Part shown: positions 45,691 to 55,869 of the stretch, piece after piece
Numbering within the stretch: the stretch's first letter is position 1
How the letters are laid out: every line of letters begins with the position of its first letter
NCBI RefSeq assembly: GCF_030272615.1
Contig: NC_081408.1
Coordinates: forward strand, 604,925,673-604,989,672
Reading direction: 5' to 3'
From: Cryptomeria japonica
Taxonomy: Eukaryota > Streptophyta > Pinopsida > Cupressales > Cupressaceae
DNA length: 64,000 nucleotides
Translations under genes and position numbers: made by a program
The notes under the pieces: model-generated
Told to the model about the DNA's origin: nothing
What the model saw: the letters and a program-made list of their open reading frames with translations, nothing else
The model's database searches: none

Positions 45691-47593
45691 AAGCCTTGAT
45701 GATGAGGAGAACAATGTTGAAGGTATCAAGCAATACTGAACCACCACAGAGGAAGACACTCTTCTAGACCACATGCAAAGCAGGAGGCAAGGTATGTAAT
45801 GTTATAATAGATTCAGGTTCAACTGAAAATTTAGTATCCTTATAAATGGTAGAGAAACTAAAATTGAGAAGAATTCCTCATCCATTTTCATATAAAGTTT
45901 CTTGGATTACTAAAGGAAAACAAACCTTAGTAGAGGAGCAATCATGGGTTGAATTTTAGATAGGAACATACAAAGAGAAAATTATGTTTGCTATTGTTGA
46001 GATGGATGTCTGTCATCTTCTCTTTGGGAGGCCATGGCAATATGATCTCAAGGCCCATCATGATGGACACAAGAACACCTACTCCATTACAAAAGATGAA
46101 AAGGTAATTGAGTTGATACCCCTGCCTGATAACAGTGAGGATCAGAAGGAGAATGAGGCCAAGATCATGATCATGGAAGGAAAAGAGTTCCTCAAGGAAA
46201 TCAAGGAAGAAGGAACACCTTTTTTTTTTATGATGTTAATACCGAGGCAAGAAGAAGAGCCCACTATAGATGGCAAGGTAGAAAAGAAAAGGGTGACAAT
46301 CCCTGAGGAGGTGAAGGAAATGTTGAGCAGATACAAGGACATAGTTGCAAAAGAGTTGCCAAGGACCCTACTACCAATAAGGGAGATAAGCCATTGCATT
46401 GACTTCATTCCTGGTGCCACCTTACCAAACAAGCCAGCCTACAAAATGACTCCCCAACAAAATGAGGAAGTTGCAAGGCAGATCCAAGAGTTGCTTGATA
46501 AAAGTTTGATAGGGAAGAACTTGAGCCCTTGTGCAGTCCCGACTGTCTTAGCACCAAAGAAGGAGGGAACATGGAGATTATGCACTGATTCCCGGGCCAT
46601 TAACAAGATAACCATCAGGTATATATTCCCTGTGCCTAGAATAGAAGATTTGCTTGATTGTTTAGGAGGTGCAAGATATTATTCCAAGATTGATTTAAAA
46701 AGTGGTTATCACCAAATAAGGATCAGAGCAGGTGATGAGTGGAAAACTACTTTTAAAACAAACGAAGAATTGTATGAATGGAGGGTGCTGCCATTTGGGT
46801 TGTCAAATGCCCCTAGCACTTTCATGAGACTCATGAATGAGGTGTTGAAGGAGTTCTTTGGTAAATTTATCATGGTATATCTAGATGAAATCCTAGTGTT
46901 TAGAAAGACAAAGGAGGAACACCTAAAACATTTGGATATGGTCTTGAGAAGGTTGAATGTAGATAAACTAATGATAAACATGGAAAAGTGTGTGTTTTTG
47001 CAGGAAGAGCTGACTTACCTTGAGTTTGTGATTTCTAGAGGAAATCTGAAAATGGATGTTGATAAAGTGAATTCCATTCTCACATGGCCAACTCCTAGAA
47101 CAATTGGTGATATAAGGAGTTTTCATGGCTTTGCTACCTTTTATAGGAAGTTTATGAAGAATTTTAGCCATATTTGTGCTCCCATGTTAGAGACCATTAG
47201 GGGTGGACAAAAGTGCAAATTTTCATGGACCAAGGGGGAAGATGAATCCTTTAAAATGTTGAAGAAAAAGGTATCCCAACAACCTGTTCTTACCTTACCT
47301 GATTTTGACGAAATCTTTCAGATTGAATGTGATGCAATTCATTTGGCAATAGGTGCAGTACTCAGCTAGAAAGGTAGACCAATTGCATTTTTTAGTGAAA
47401 AGTTGAATGATTCTAAAAAGAAATATTCTTCCTATGATTTGGAGATGTATGCATTAGTTCAAGCACTAAAGAAGTGGAGGCACTATTTGCTTCCCAAAGA
47501 GTTTGTTGTGTATACAGATAATCAGTCACTAAGCTTCCTAAATAGTCAGGAGAAATTGAGCCATAAACATATGAAGTGGGTTGAGTCCATTCA
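45691..47593 (+). pseudogene. gypsy-3 protease, RT and start of RNase H
   Basis: Continues the gag frame after the copia-2 insertion. Protease motif IIDSGSTENL at about 45799. RT from about 46300: LDKSLIGKNLSPCAVP, WRLCTDSRAINKIT, RYIFPVPRIEDLLD, YYSKIDLKSGYHQIRI and PFGLSNAPSTF. The YxDD box reads YLDE (46878-46889), so the second catalytic aspartate is glutamate. RNase H follows, with QIECDAIHLAIGAVLS and YTDNQSLSFL. In-frame stops at 45765, 45843, 45957 and 47367. RNase H is cut at 47593 by the gag-only array and resumes at 55870. Confidence 0.93.
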
Positions 47594-47912
47594 TGTAGAA
47601 GTTGAGAAAGCCAACTTCACAGACCCCGAATATCACCTGCATGCAAATAACCTGTCACAGAAAGAAGAGATGGAGACAAACAAGCAAGGGTGCTCTGAAA
47701 GCTGAAAAATGTATTCATCCAAGAGAGAGATAAATTACAATGATGAATCCTTATAAAAGAATATTGTGCAACCCTAAAAGAAACCCTAATAGGTAGACAT
47801 TTAATAATTAATATAATTATTAAATGTCACAAATGCAAACTAAAGTGAAATCTTAAGAGAGGAATAAAGGTAATTTAATCAACATGATTAAATTAAAACC
47901 TTTACTCTAACA
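47594..47912 (-). repeat. array LTR A
   Basis: TGTAGAAG to CTCTAACA on the plus strand, 319 bp. It differs from LTR B at one position (AAGAATATT against AAGGATATT). Confidence 0.95.
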
Positions 47913-47922
47913 CCCCCCCTTA
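47913..47922 (-). other. array polypurine tract, unit 1
   Basis: Minus-strand AAGGGGGGGTG run directly upstream of LTR A in the element's own direction. The same tract sits at about 50545-50554 and 53201-53210 in units 2 and 3. Confidence 0.75.
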
Positions 47923-48068
47923 AGATGAGCAAAAGTGCAGTTGCAAACATGTGCAAGAAAGCAAAGGTAACTACAATGCAAGAAAGTAAACTTGGGTCCC
48001 GGCAACAAGGCCTGATCAGGTACCCAATTACAACCAAATCTCTGTAAAGTGGAGAAATAGAAAAAACC

Positions 48069-48305
48069 TCATGGGAAAAACTCTACTCCAAAAAGAGATG
48101 AAAGAAATAAATGCACTAATAACAGAAGGATAGGAGGTGGATAACATGATACCCCCCATAGACAACTTCTATCATATAAGTACAGATACAATGGTCTCCA
48201 TAGGAGAAAAAGAAAGAGACTAGAAGCCCCCCCCACAATGAAGAAACTCATGTCGCACATACGGATGCCTAAGGTAGAATCCAGAAAGAGATCCTGAAGC
48301 GGCAT
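48069..48305 (-). other. 78-residue hydrophobic frame in the array interior (unit 1)
   Basis: Runs from just inside the end of gag, in another frame, toward the 3' LTR. Rich in F, L, P, Y and S, with long hydrophobic stretches. The same frame occurs at 50701-50937 and 53357-53593 with only one or two changed residues. The units are so young that its conservation carries little weight. It could be a non-coding tail. Confidence 0.2.
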
Positions 48306-49207
48306 ATAATATTCCTCCCCTTGGGAAGAAATGGATCCAAAGAACGAAGATGAAGAAACCCTGTGAAGAGAGAAGAATCAATCTGTCTCAAGATGTGTGC
48401 CATAATAGGATGTTGAAGAATCCCTCTGTCTGAACTGAAACAAAAGATGTCAAATCCAAACTGAACTGAAGACTCAAAAACTGCAACCTCTAAATGCACA
48501 GATGATGGTGGGCTAACAGCTGGAATATGGGTGTCAACAAAGAGGAGCTGAAAATCCTCAAAGTAATCCTCCAAGTCTGCAATATAGGACTCTACAAACA
48601 AAGACGAAATGCCTGCAAGATAAGAATCCCAAGTAGCCATGTCTGAAAGATGTATGATGTCCTGCTTAGCTGAATCAATAGGAGCCAAAGAAGAGGCAAT
48701 ATCAAACTGATCAGGAACAAAAGGAGATGATGTTGATACATGTATAATCTCAGTCTGAAGAGTAGGAACTGTGAGACAATCCTCTGATTCATCGGAATAT
48801 GTAAGGGTGTCTAAATATTGAAGTTCCTTTAAAGTAGCATGATCAAAAGGTGTGTTATCTCTCCAACCAATGGGTACAAGACAATCTGAAGTAGGATCCT
48901 TTGGGAATGGAGAAAGACTGGGGTCTCCATAGATCTCCCAAAGACGTGTCCAAAGTGAGTGAGGACAATCAATGTCCGATATAGCCCACACAGTGTCAGA
49001 ATCAACACTAGACAAAATAACTCCTACTATGTGATTTCTAATGATATCCCAAGCTAGTTTTCCCTCTAAAGTTGCTGGTTCAGGTATGAGATCATACAAA
49101 TAAGGCAAAATATTAAGCCACCTACAGTGTGTAAGTATGCCCTTTGCCCATGACTCATAATTACCCCGTTCTAGAAATACAACTGAAGGGTGAGTAGAAA
49201 AACCCAT
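48269..49207 (-). CDS. Gag-like protein, array unit 1 (312 residues)
   Basis: Minus-strand frame from ATG 49207. The N-terminal 130 residues look like a copia-type Gag core: ERGNYESWAKGI, then CRWLNILPYL, then SLWTRLWEIYGDPSL. The rest is acidic, S/P-rich and of low complexity, and there is no zinc knuckle, no protease motif and no link to pol. Compared with unit 3 it stops seven residues early, because a C-to-T change makes TAG where unit 3 has CAG. Gag normally packages the element RNA. Whether this one is expressed is unknown. Confidence 0.75.
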   Translation of the reverse strand: MGFSTHPSVVFLERGNYESWAKGILTHCRWLNILPYLYDLIPEPATLEGKLAWDIIRNHIVGVILSSVDSDTVWAISDIDCPHSLWTRLWEIYGDPSLSPFPKDPTSDCLVPIGWRDNTPFDHATLKELQYLDTLTYSDESEDCLTVPTLQTEIIHVSTSSPFVPDQFDIASSLAPIDSAKQDIIHLSDMATWDSYLAGISSLFVESYIADLEDYFEDFQLLFVDTHIPAVSPPSSVHLEVAVFESSVQFGFDIFCFSSDRGILQHPIMAHILRQIDSSLFTGFLHLRSLDPFLPKGRNIICRFRISFWILP

Positions 49208-49678
49208 GATAACTCTTCAAATTAACAAATCTGAGACTAAATGACTTTAATACTGATAAAGCAGATCAGATAAAGCCATCCCACGCAAACAAATCATTTC
49301 CAAGTCTGAAACGTCCAAGTAATTGACAGATGTGTGAAAACACAAAGTACTGAATAAAATGTACCTGGTGTAGATTCTGGAAAAATAAATGACAGATCTG
49401 GAAAGAGCACAGAAACCGCTTTCCAACGCCTGTTTGTTTGCGAAAAACAGAGTCCGTATGCAAAAGATATGGCTCCTGGAGTGCAAAAAACTTGTTCTGA
49501 CTTTGACAGGCAAAAAACACTGCAAAACGGCAAAATCAGAGAAAAAGACCTACATCAATTAAATCGGGCTCGGAACCAGCTTTCCAACACCTATTTCCAT
49601 TCGAAAATCCGAGCTAAAATGCCCGAGTTATGCCCGATTTTGTAAAAACAGCTCCAAAAAACCCAGATAGGCCCTTAC

Positions 49679-49731
49679 AGCCCTCAAGGGCTTAAAAAAA
49701 TAAGCCCCTGGTCCTCTGGGCGACCAGGGGC
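49679..49731 (-). other. leader hairpins, unit 1
   Basis: AGCCCT-CA-AGGGCT (49679-49692) is followed by the perfect 10-bp stem GCCCCTGGTC (49704-49713) / GACCAGGGGC (49722-49731) around an 8-base loop. They lie between the primer site and the gag ATG on the element RNA. Both are kept in all three units. Confidence 0.85.
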
Positions 49732-49860
49732 GGGGGCAGGGGGCGGCGCAGTGGCGGCGCGCGGGCTGTGGGCGGGCGACTGGTGGCGCGCAAGCGGCGG
49801 GTGGGCGCGGGGTCGGGCTACGCGGGCGGCGGCGCGGACTTAACACTGGCTGCGCCCGCC
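49720..49860 (-). other. GC-rich leader, unit 1
   Basis: About 140 bp built of GGCGGC/GGGCGG words, extremely GC-rich against AT-rich surroundings. Unit 1 lacks about 37 bp found in units 2 (52340-52515) and 3 (55010-55185). It looks CpG-island-like in composition. Confidence 0.85.
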
Positions 49861-50212
49861 GTGTAACAAAAAACGGCGTTTTTTATATTTTATTTTATTT
49901 TATTTTTTTGAAAATACGCCTCGAAATTCGTGCCCTAGGGCCGTACGGCCTTGGGGCAAAAAAAACTTTGCCACCTGGAGCAACTGTGTCCAAATCGGAC
50001 GAATTTTGTATGGAAATAGGGGTTTTTGGGTGCTGCGAGCTCAATGGTGAGGTCCGTTTGGGCTCAAAGTGCACCGAAAAAACAATACCCCCTATTCCAA
50101 AATAAAAAACAGAAGACAAACACAGATCTGATTGCAACCAAAATCTGGAAGTCAGATCTAACCCTCGTAGCTCCAAATTCTTCAGAAGACGAACAGGAAG
50201 CAGCAGGTCTGG

Positions 50213-50225
50213 AGCTCTGATACCA
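50213..50225 (-). other. array primer-binding site, unit 1
   Basis: GAGCTCTGATACCA, the reverse complement of TGGTATCAGAGC, abuts LTR B. The same sequence abuts LTR C (ends 52881) and LTR D (ends 55550). It fixes the element direction as minus. Confidence 0.93.
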
Positions 50226-50544
50226 TGTAGAAGTTGAGAAAGCCAACTTCACAGACCCCGAATATCACCTGCATGCAAATAACCTGTCACAGAAAGAAGA
50301 GATGGAGACAAACAAGCAAGGGTGCTCTGAAAGCTGAAAAATGTATTCATCCAAGAGAGAGATAAATTACAATGATGAATCCTTATAAAAGGATATTGTG
50401 CAACCCTAAAAGAAACCCTAATAGGTAGACATTTAATAATTAATATAATTATTAAATGTCACAAATGCAAACTAAAGTGAAATCTTAAGAGAGGAATAAA
50501 GGTAATTTAATCAACATGATTAAATTAAAACCTTTACTCTAACA
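50226..50544 (-). repeat. array LTR B
   Basis: 319 bp, apparently identical to LTR C. It serves as 5' LTR of unit 1 and 3' LTR of unit 2. Confidence 0.95.
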
Positions 50545-50879
50545 CCCCCCCTTAAGATGAGCAAAAGTGCAGTTGCAAACATGTGCAAGAAAGCAAAGGT
50601 AACTACAATGCAAGAAAGTAAACTTGGGTCCCGGCAACAAGGCCTGATCAGGTACCCAATTACAACCAAATCTCTGTAAAGTGGAGAAATAGAAAAAACC
50701 TCATGGGAAAAACTCTACTCCAAAAAGAGATGAAAGAAATAAATGCACTAATAACAGAAGGATAGGAGGTGGATAACATGATACCCCCCATAGACAACTT
50801 CTATCATATAAGTACAGATACAATGGTCTCCATAGGAGAAAAAGAAAGAGACTAGAAGCCCCCCCCACAATGAAGAAAC

Positions 50880-51826
50880 TCATGTCGCACATACGGAAGC
50901 CTGAGGTAGAATCCAGAAAGAGATCCTGAAGCGGCATATAATATTCCTCCCCTTGGGAAGAAATGGATCCAAAGAACGAAGATGAAGAAACCCTGTGAAG
51001 AGAGAAGAATCAATCTGTCTCAAGATGTGTGCCATAATAGGATGTTGAAGAATCCCTCTGTCTGAACTGAAACAAAAGATGTCAAATCCAAACTGAACTG
51101 AAGACTCAAAAACTGCAACCTCTAAATGCACAGATGATGGTGGGCTAACAGCTGGAATATGGGTGTCAACAAAGAGGAGCTGAAAATCCTCAAAGTAATC
51201 CTCCAAGTCTGCAATATAGGACTCTACAAACAAAGACGAAATGCCTGCAAGATAAGAATCCCAAGTAGCCATGTCTGAAAGATGTATGACGTCCTGCTTA
51301 GGAACAAAGAAGAGGCAATATCAAACTGATCAGGAACAAAAGGAGATGATGTTGATACATGTATAATCTCAGTCTGAAGAGTAGGAACTGTGAGACAATC
51401 CTCTGATTCATCGGAATATGTAAGGGTGTCTAAATATTGAAGTTCCTTTAAAGTAGCATGATCAAAAGGTGTGTTATCTCTCCAACCAATGGGTACAAGA
51501 CAATCTGAAGTAGGATCCTTTGGGAATGGAGAAAGACTGGGGTCTCCATAGATCTCCCAAAGACGTGTCCAAAGTGAGTGAGGACAATCAATGTCCGATA
51601 TAGCCCACACAGTGTCAGAATCAACACTAGACAAAATAACTCCTACTATGTGATTTCTAATGATATCCCAAGCTAGTTTTCCCTCTAAAGTTGTTGGTTC
51701 AGGTATGAGATCATACAAATAAGGCAAAATATTAAGCCACCTACAGTGTGTAAGTATGCCCTTTGCCCATGACTCATAATTACCCCGTTCTAGAAATACA
51801 ACTGAAGGGTGAGTAGAAAAACCCAT
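50880..51826 (-). pseudogene. Gag-like protein, array unit 2, frameshifted
   Basis: Same protein as in units 1 and 3, but about 13 bp are missing near 51300 (GCTTAGGAAC replaces a longer stretch carrying CTGAATCAATAG in the other units). The frame breaks into 51224-51826 (with the native start) and 50880-51272. The deletion lies in the low-complexity half, after the Gag core. Confidence 0.85.
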
Positions 51827-52322
51827 GATAACTCTTCAAATTAACAAATCTGAGACTAAATGACTTTAATACTGATAAAGCAGATCAGATAAAGCCATCC
51901 CACGCAAACAAATCATTTCCAAGTCTGAAACGTCCAAGTAATTGACAGATGTGTGAAAACACAAAGTACTGAATAAAATGTACCTGGTGTAGATTCTGGA
52001 AAAATAAATGACAGATCTGGAAAGAGCACAGAAACCCCTTTCCAACGCCTATTCGTTTGCGAAAAACAGAGTCCGTATGCAAAAGATATGGCTCCTGGAG
52101 TGCAAAAAACTTGTTCTGACTTTGACAGGCAAAAAACACTGCAAAACGGCAAAATCAGAGAAAAAGACCTACATCAATTAAATCGGGCTCGGAACCAGCT
52201 TTCCAACACCTGTTTCCATTCGAAAATCCGAGCTAAAATGCCCGAGTTATGCCCGATTTTGTAAAAACAGCTCCAAAAAACCCAGATAGGCCCTTACAGC
52301 CCTCAAGGGCTTAAAAAAATAA

Positions 52323-52350
52323 GCCCCTGGTCCTCTGGGCGACCAGGGGC
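52323..52350 (-). other. leader hairpin, unit 2
   Basis: Same 10-bp stem and 8-base loop as unit 1 (GCCCCTGGTC / GACCAGGGGC), unchanged. Confidence 0.85.
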
Positions 52351-52881
52351 GGGGGCAGGGGGCGGCGCAGTGGCGGCACGCGGGCTGTGGGCGGGCGACT
52401 GGTGGCGCGCAAGCGGCGGGTGGGCGCGGGGCGGTGCGTGGGCGGGTTACCGCCGGCGGCGGTGGCCGCCGGGCTACGCGGGCGGCGGCGCGGACTTAAC
52501 ACTGGCTGCGCCCGCCGTGTAACAAAAAACGACGTTTTTTATATTTTATTTTATTTTATTTTTTTGAAAATCCGCCTCGAAATTCGTGCCCTAGGGCCGT
52601 ACGGCCTTGGGGCAAAAAAAACTTTGCCACCTGGAGCAACTGTGTCCAAATCGGACGAATTTTGTATGGAAATAGGGGTTTTTGGGCGCTGCGAGCTCAA
52701 TGGTGAGGTCCGTTTGGGCTCAAAGTGCACCGAAAAAACAATACCCCCTATTCCAAAATAAAAAACAGAAGACAAACACAGATCTGATTGCAACCAAAAT
52801 CTGGAAGTCAGATCTAACCCTCGTAGCTCCAAATTCTTCAGAAGACGAACAGGAAGCAGCAGGTCTGGAGCTCTGATACCA

Positions 52882-53200
52882 TGTAGAAGTTGAGAAAGCC
52901 AACTTCACAGACCCCGAATATCACCTGCATGCAAATAACCTGTCACAGAAAGAAGAGATGGAGACAAACAAGCAAGGGTGCTCTGAAAGCTGAAAAATGT
53001 ATTCATCCAAGAGAGAGATAAATTACAATGATGAATCCTTATAAAAGGATATTGTGCAACCCTAAAAGAAACCCTAATAGGTAGACATTTAATAATTAAT
53101 ATAATTATTAAATGTCACAAATGCAAACTAAAGTGAAATCTTAAGAGAGGAATAAAGGTAATTTAATCAACATGATTAAATTAAAACCTTTACTCTAACA
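52882..53200 (-). repeat. array LTR C
   Basis: 319 bp. It serves as 5' LTR of unit 2 and 3' LTR of unit 3. Confidence 0.95.
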
Positions 53201-53535
53201 CCCCCCCTTAAGATGAGCAAAAGTGCAGTTGCAAACATGTGCAAGAAAGCAAAGGTAACTACAATGCAAGAAAGTAAACTTGGGTCCCGGCAACAAGGCC
53301 TGATCAGGTACCCAATTACAACCAAATCTCTGTAAAGTGGAGAAATAGAAAAAACCTCATGGGAAAAACTCTACTCCAAAAAGAGATGAAAGAAATAAAT
53401 GCACTAATAACAGAAGGATAGGAGGTGGATAACATGATACCCCCCATAGACAACTTCTATCATATAAGTACAGATACAATGGTCTCCATAGGAGAAAAAG
53501 AAAGAGACTAGAAGCCCCCCCCACAATGAAGAAAC

Positions 53536-54495
53536 TCATGTCGCACATACGGATGCCTGAGGTAGAATCCAGAAAGAGATCCTGAAGCGGCATATAATAT
53601 TCCTCCCCTTGGGAAGAAATGGATCCAAAGAACGAAGATGAAGAAACCCTGTGAAGAGAGAAGAATCAATCTGTCTCAAGATGTGTGCCATAATAGGATG
53701 TTGAAGAATCCCTCTGTCTGAACTGAAACAAAAGATGTCAAATCCAAACTGAACTGAAGACTCAAAAACTGCAACCTCTAAATGCACATATGATGGTGGG
53801 CTAACAGCTGGAATATGGGTGTCAACAAAGAGGAGCTGAAAATCCTCAAAGTAATCCTCCAAGTCTGCAATATAGGACTCTACAAACAAAGACGAAATGC
53901 CTGCAAGATAAGAATCCCAAGTAGCCATGTCTGAAAGATGTATGATGTCCTGCTTAGCTGAATCAATAGGAGCCAAAGAAGAGGCAATATCAAACTGATC
54001 AGGAACAAAAGGAGATGATGTTGATACATGTATAATCTCAGTCTGAAGAGTAGGAACTGTGAGACAATCCTCTGATTCATCGGAATATGTAAGGGTGTCT
54101 AAATATTGAAGTTCCTTTAAAGTAGCATGATCAAAAGGTGTGTTATCTCTCCAACCAATGGGTACAAGACAATCTGAAGTAGGATCCTTTGGGAATGGAG
54201 AAAGACTGGGGTCTCCATAGATCTCCCAAAGACGTGTCCAAAGTGAGTGAGGACAATCAATGTCCGATATAGCCCACACAGTGTCAGAATCAACACTAGA
54301 CAAAATAACTCCTACTATGTGATTTCTAATGATATCCCAAGCTAGTTTTCCCTCTAAAGTTGTTGGTTCAGGTATGAGATCATACAAATAAGGCAAAATA
54401 TTAAGCCACCTACAGTGTGTAAGTATGCCCTTTGCCCATGACTCATAATTACCCCGCTCTAGAAATACAACTGAAGGGTGAGTAGAAAAACCCAT
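53536..54495 (-). CDS. Gag-like protein, array unit 3 (319 residues, longest copy)
   Basis: Minus-strand frame from ATG 54495 to a stop at 53536. Gag core at about residues 8-110 with the NYESWAKG, AWDIIRNHIVGVIL and LWTRLWEIYGDP motifs; an acidic S/D/P-rich tail follows. No CCHC knuckle. This is the only unit with the full-length frame and the longest unit (2669 bp), so it is the best guide to the original element. Its 3' end overlaps the 78-residue hydrophobic frame by about 58 bases. Confidence 0.75.
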   Translation of the reverse strand: MGFSTHPSVVFLERGNYESWAKGILTHCRWLNILPYLYDLIPEPTTLEGKLAWDIIRNHIVGVILSSVDSDTVWAISDIDCPHSLWTRLWEIYGDPSLSPFPKDPTSDCLVPIGWRDNTPFDHATLKELQYLDTLTYSDESEDCLTVPTLQTEIIHVSTSSPFVPDQFDIASSLAPIDSAKQDIIHLSDMATWDSYLAGISSLFVESYIADLEDYFEDFQLLFVDTHIPAVSPPSYVHLEVAVFESSVQFGFDIFCFSSDRGILQHPIMAHILRQIDSSLFTGFLHLRSLDPFLPKGRNIICRFRISFWILPQASVCAT

Positions 54496-54991
54496 GATAA
54501 CTCTTCAAATTAACAAATCTGAGACTAAATGACTTTAATACTGATAAAGCAGATCAGATAAAGCCATCCCACGCAAACAAATCATTTCCAAGTCTGAAAC
54601 GTCCAAGTAATTGACAGATGTGTGAAAACACAAAGTACTGAATAAAATGTACCTGGTGTAGATTCTGGAAAAATAAATGACAGATCTGGAAAGAGCACAG
54701 AAACCCCTTTCCAACGCCTGTTCGTTTGCGAAAAACAGAGTCCGTATGCAAAAGATATGGCTCCTGGAGTGCAAAAAACTTGTTCTGACTTTGACAGGCA
54801 AAAAACACTGCAAAACGGCAAAATCAGAGAAAAAGACCTACATCAATTAAATCGGGCTCGGAACCAGCTTTCCAACACCTATTTCCATTCGAAAATCCGA
54901 GCTAAAATGCCCGAGTTATGCCCAATTTTGTAAAAACAGCTCCAAAAAACCCAGATAGGCCCTTACAGCCCTCAAGGGCTTAAAAAAATAA

Positions 54992-55019
54992 GCCCCTGGT
55001 CCTCTGGGCGACCAGGGGC
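54992..55019 (-). other. leader hairpin, unit 3
   Basis: Same 10-bp stem and 8-base loop, unchanged, although bases on both sides vary between the units. Confidence 0.85.
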
Positions 55020-55550
55020 GGGGGCAGGGGGCGGCGCAGTGGCGGGGCGCGGGCTGTGGGCGGGCGACTGGTGGCGCGCAAGCGGCGGGTGGGCGCGGGG
55101 CGGCGCGTGGGCGGGTTACCGCCGGCGGCGATGGCCGCCGGGCTACTCGGGCGGCAGCGCGGACTTAACACTGGCTGCGCCCACCGTGTAACAAAAAACG
55201 GCGTTTTTTATATTTTATTTTATTTTATTTTTTTGAAAATCCGCCTCGAAATTCGTGCCCTAGGGCCGTACAGCCTTGGGGCAAAAAAAACTTTGCCACC
55301 TGGAGCAACTGTGTCCAAATCAGACGAATTTTGTATGGAAATAGGGGTTTTTGGGCGCTGCGAGCTCAATGGTGAGGTCCGTTTGGGCTCAAAGTGCACC
55401 GAAAAAACAATACCCCCTATTCCAAAATAAAAAACAGAAGACAAACACAGATCTGATTGCAACCAAAATCTGGAAGTCAGATCTAACCCTCGTAGCTCCA
55501 AATTCTTCAAAAGACGAACAGGAAGCAGCAGGTCTGGAGCTCTGATACCA

Positions 55551-55869
55551 TGTAGAAGTTGAGAAAGCCAACTTCACAGACCCCGAATATCACCTGCATG
55601 CAAATAACCTGTCACAGAAAGAAGAGATGGAGACAAACAAGCAAGGGTGCTCTGAAAGCTGAAAAATGTATTCATCCAAGAGAGAGATAAATTACAATGA
55701 TGAATCCTTATAAAAGGATATTGTACAACCCTAAAAGAAACCCTAATAGGTAGACATTTAATAATTAATATAATTATTAAATGTCACAAATGCAAACTAA
55801 AGTGAAATCTTAAGAGAGGAATAAAGGTAATTTAATCAACATGATTAAATTAAAACCTTTACTCTAACA
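55551..55869 (-). repeat. array LTR D
   Basis: 319 bp, with TTGTACAACC where the others have TTGTGCAACC. It is the outer 5' LTR in the element's own direction and is followed on the plus strand by the ATTCA duplication. Confidence 0.95.

Larger units (their letters stand above)
47594..55869 (-). mobile_element. tandem array of a gag-only LTR element: 4 LTRs, 3 interiors
   Basis: Four 319-bp LTRs (47594, 50226, 52882, 55551) alternate with three interiors of about 2.3 kb; unit periods are 2632, 2656 and 2669 bp. ATTCA flanks the whole array (47589-47593 and 55870-55874), and no such duplication lies at the inner LTRs. Read on the minus strand each unit is LTR (TGTTAG to TTCTACA), primer site TGGTATCAGAGC, a GC-rich leader, a gag frame, a purine tract AAGGGGGGGTG, LTR. 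No protease, integrase, RT or RNase H is present, so the element needs a partner, like TR-GAG elements. The LTRs differ by at most about two bases, so the array is young. It lies opposite to its gypsy host. Confidence 0.95.

Noticed and set aside
49628-50252. Frames on both strands in the GC-rich leader (62-93 residues, again near 52311-52908 and 54980-55577)
   Set aside because: GC-rich DNA has few stops, and the longest frames overlap on both strands; they lie in the leader before gag.
47594-55869. Host-gene segmental duplication or assembly artefact as the source of the three units
   Set aside because: Units differ by private indels and substitutions, and a single matched target duplication encloses the whole block, so a retroelement origin is better; reads should still confirm it.
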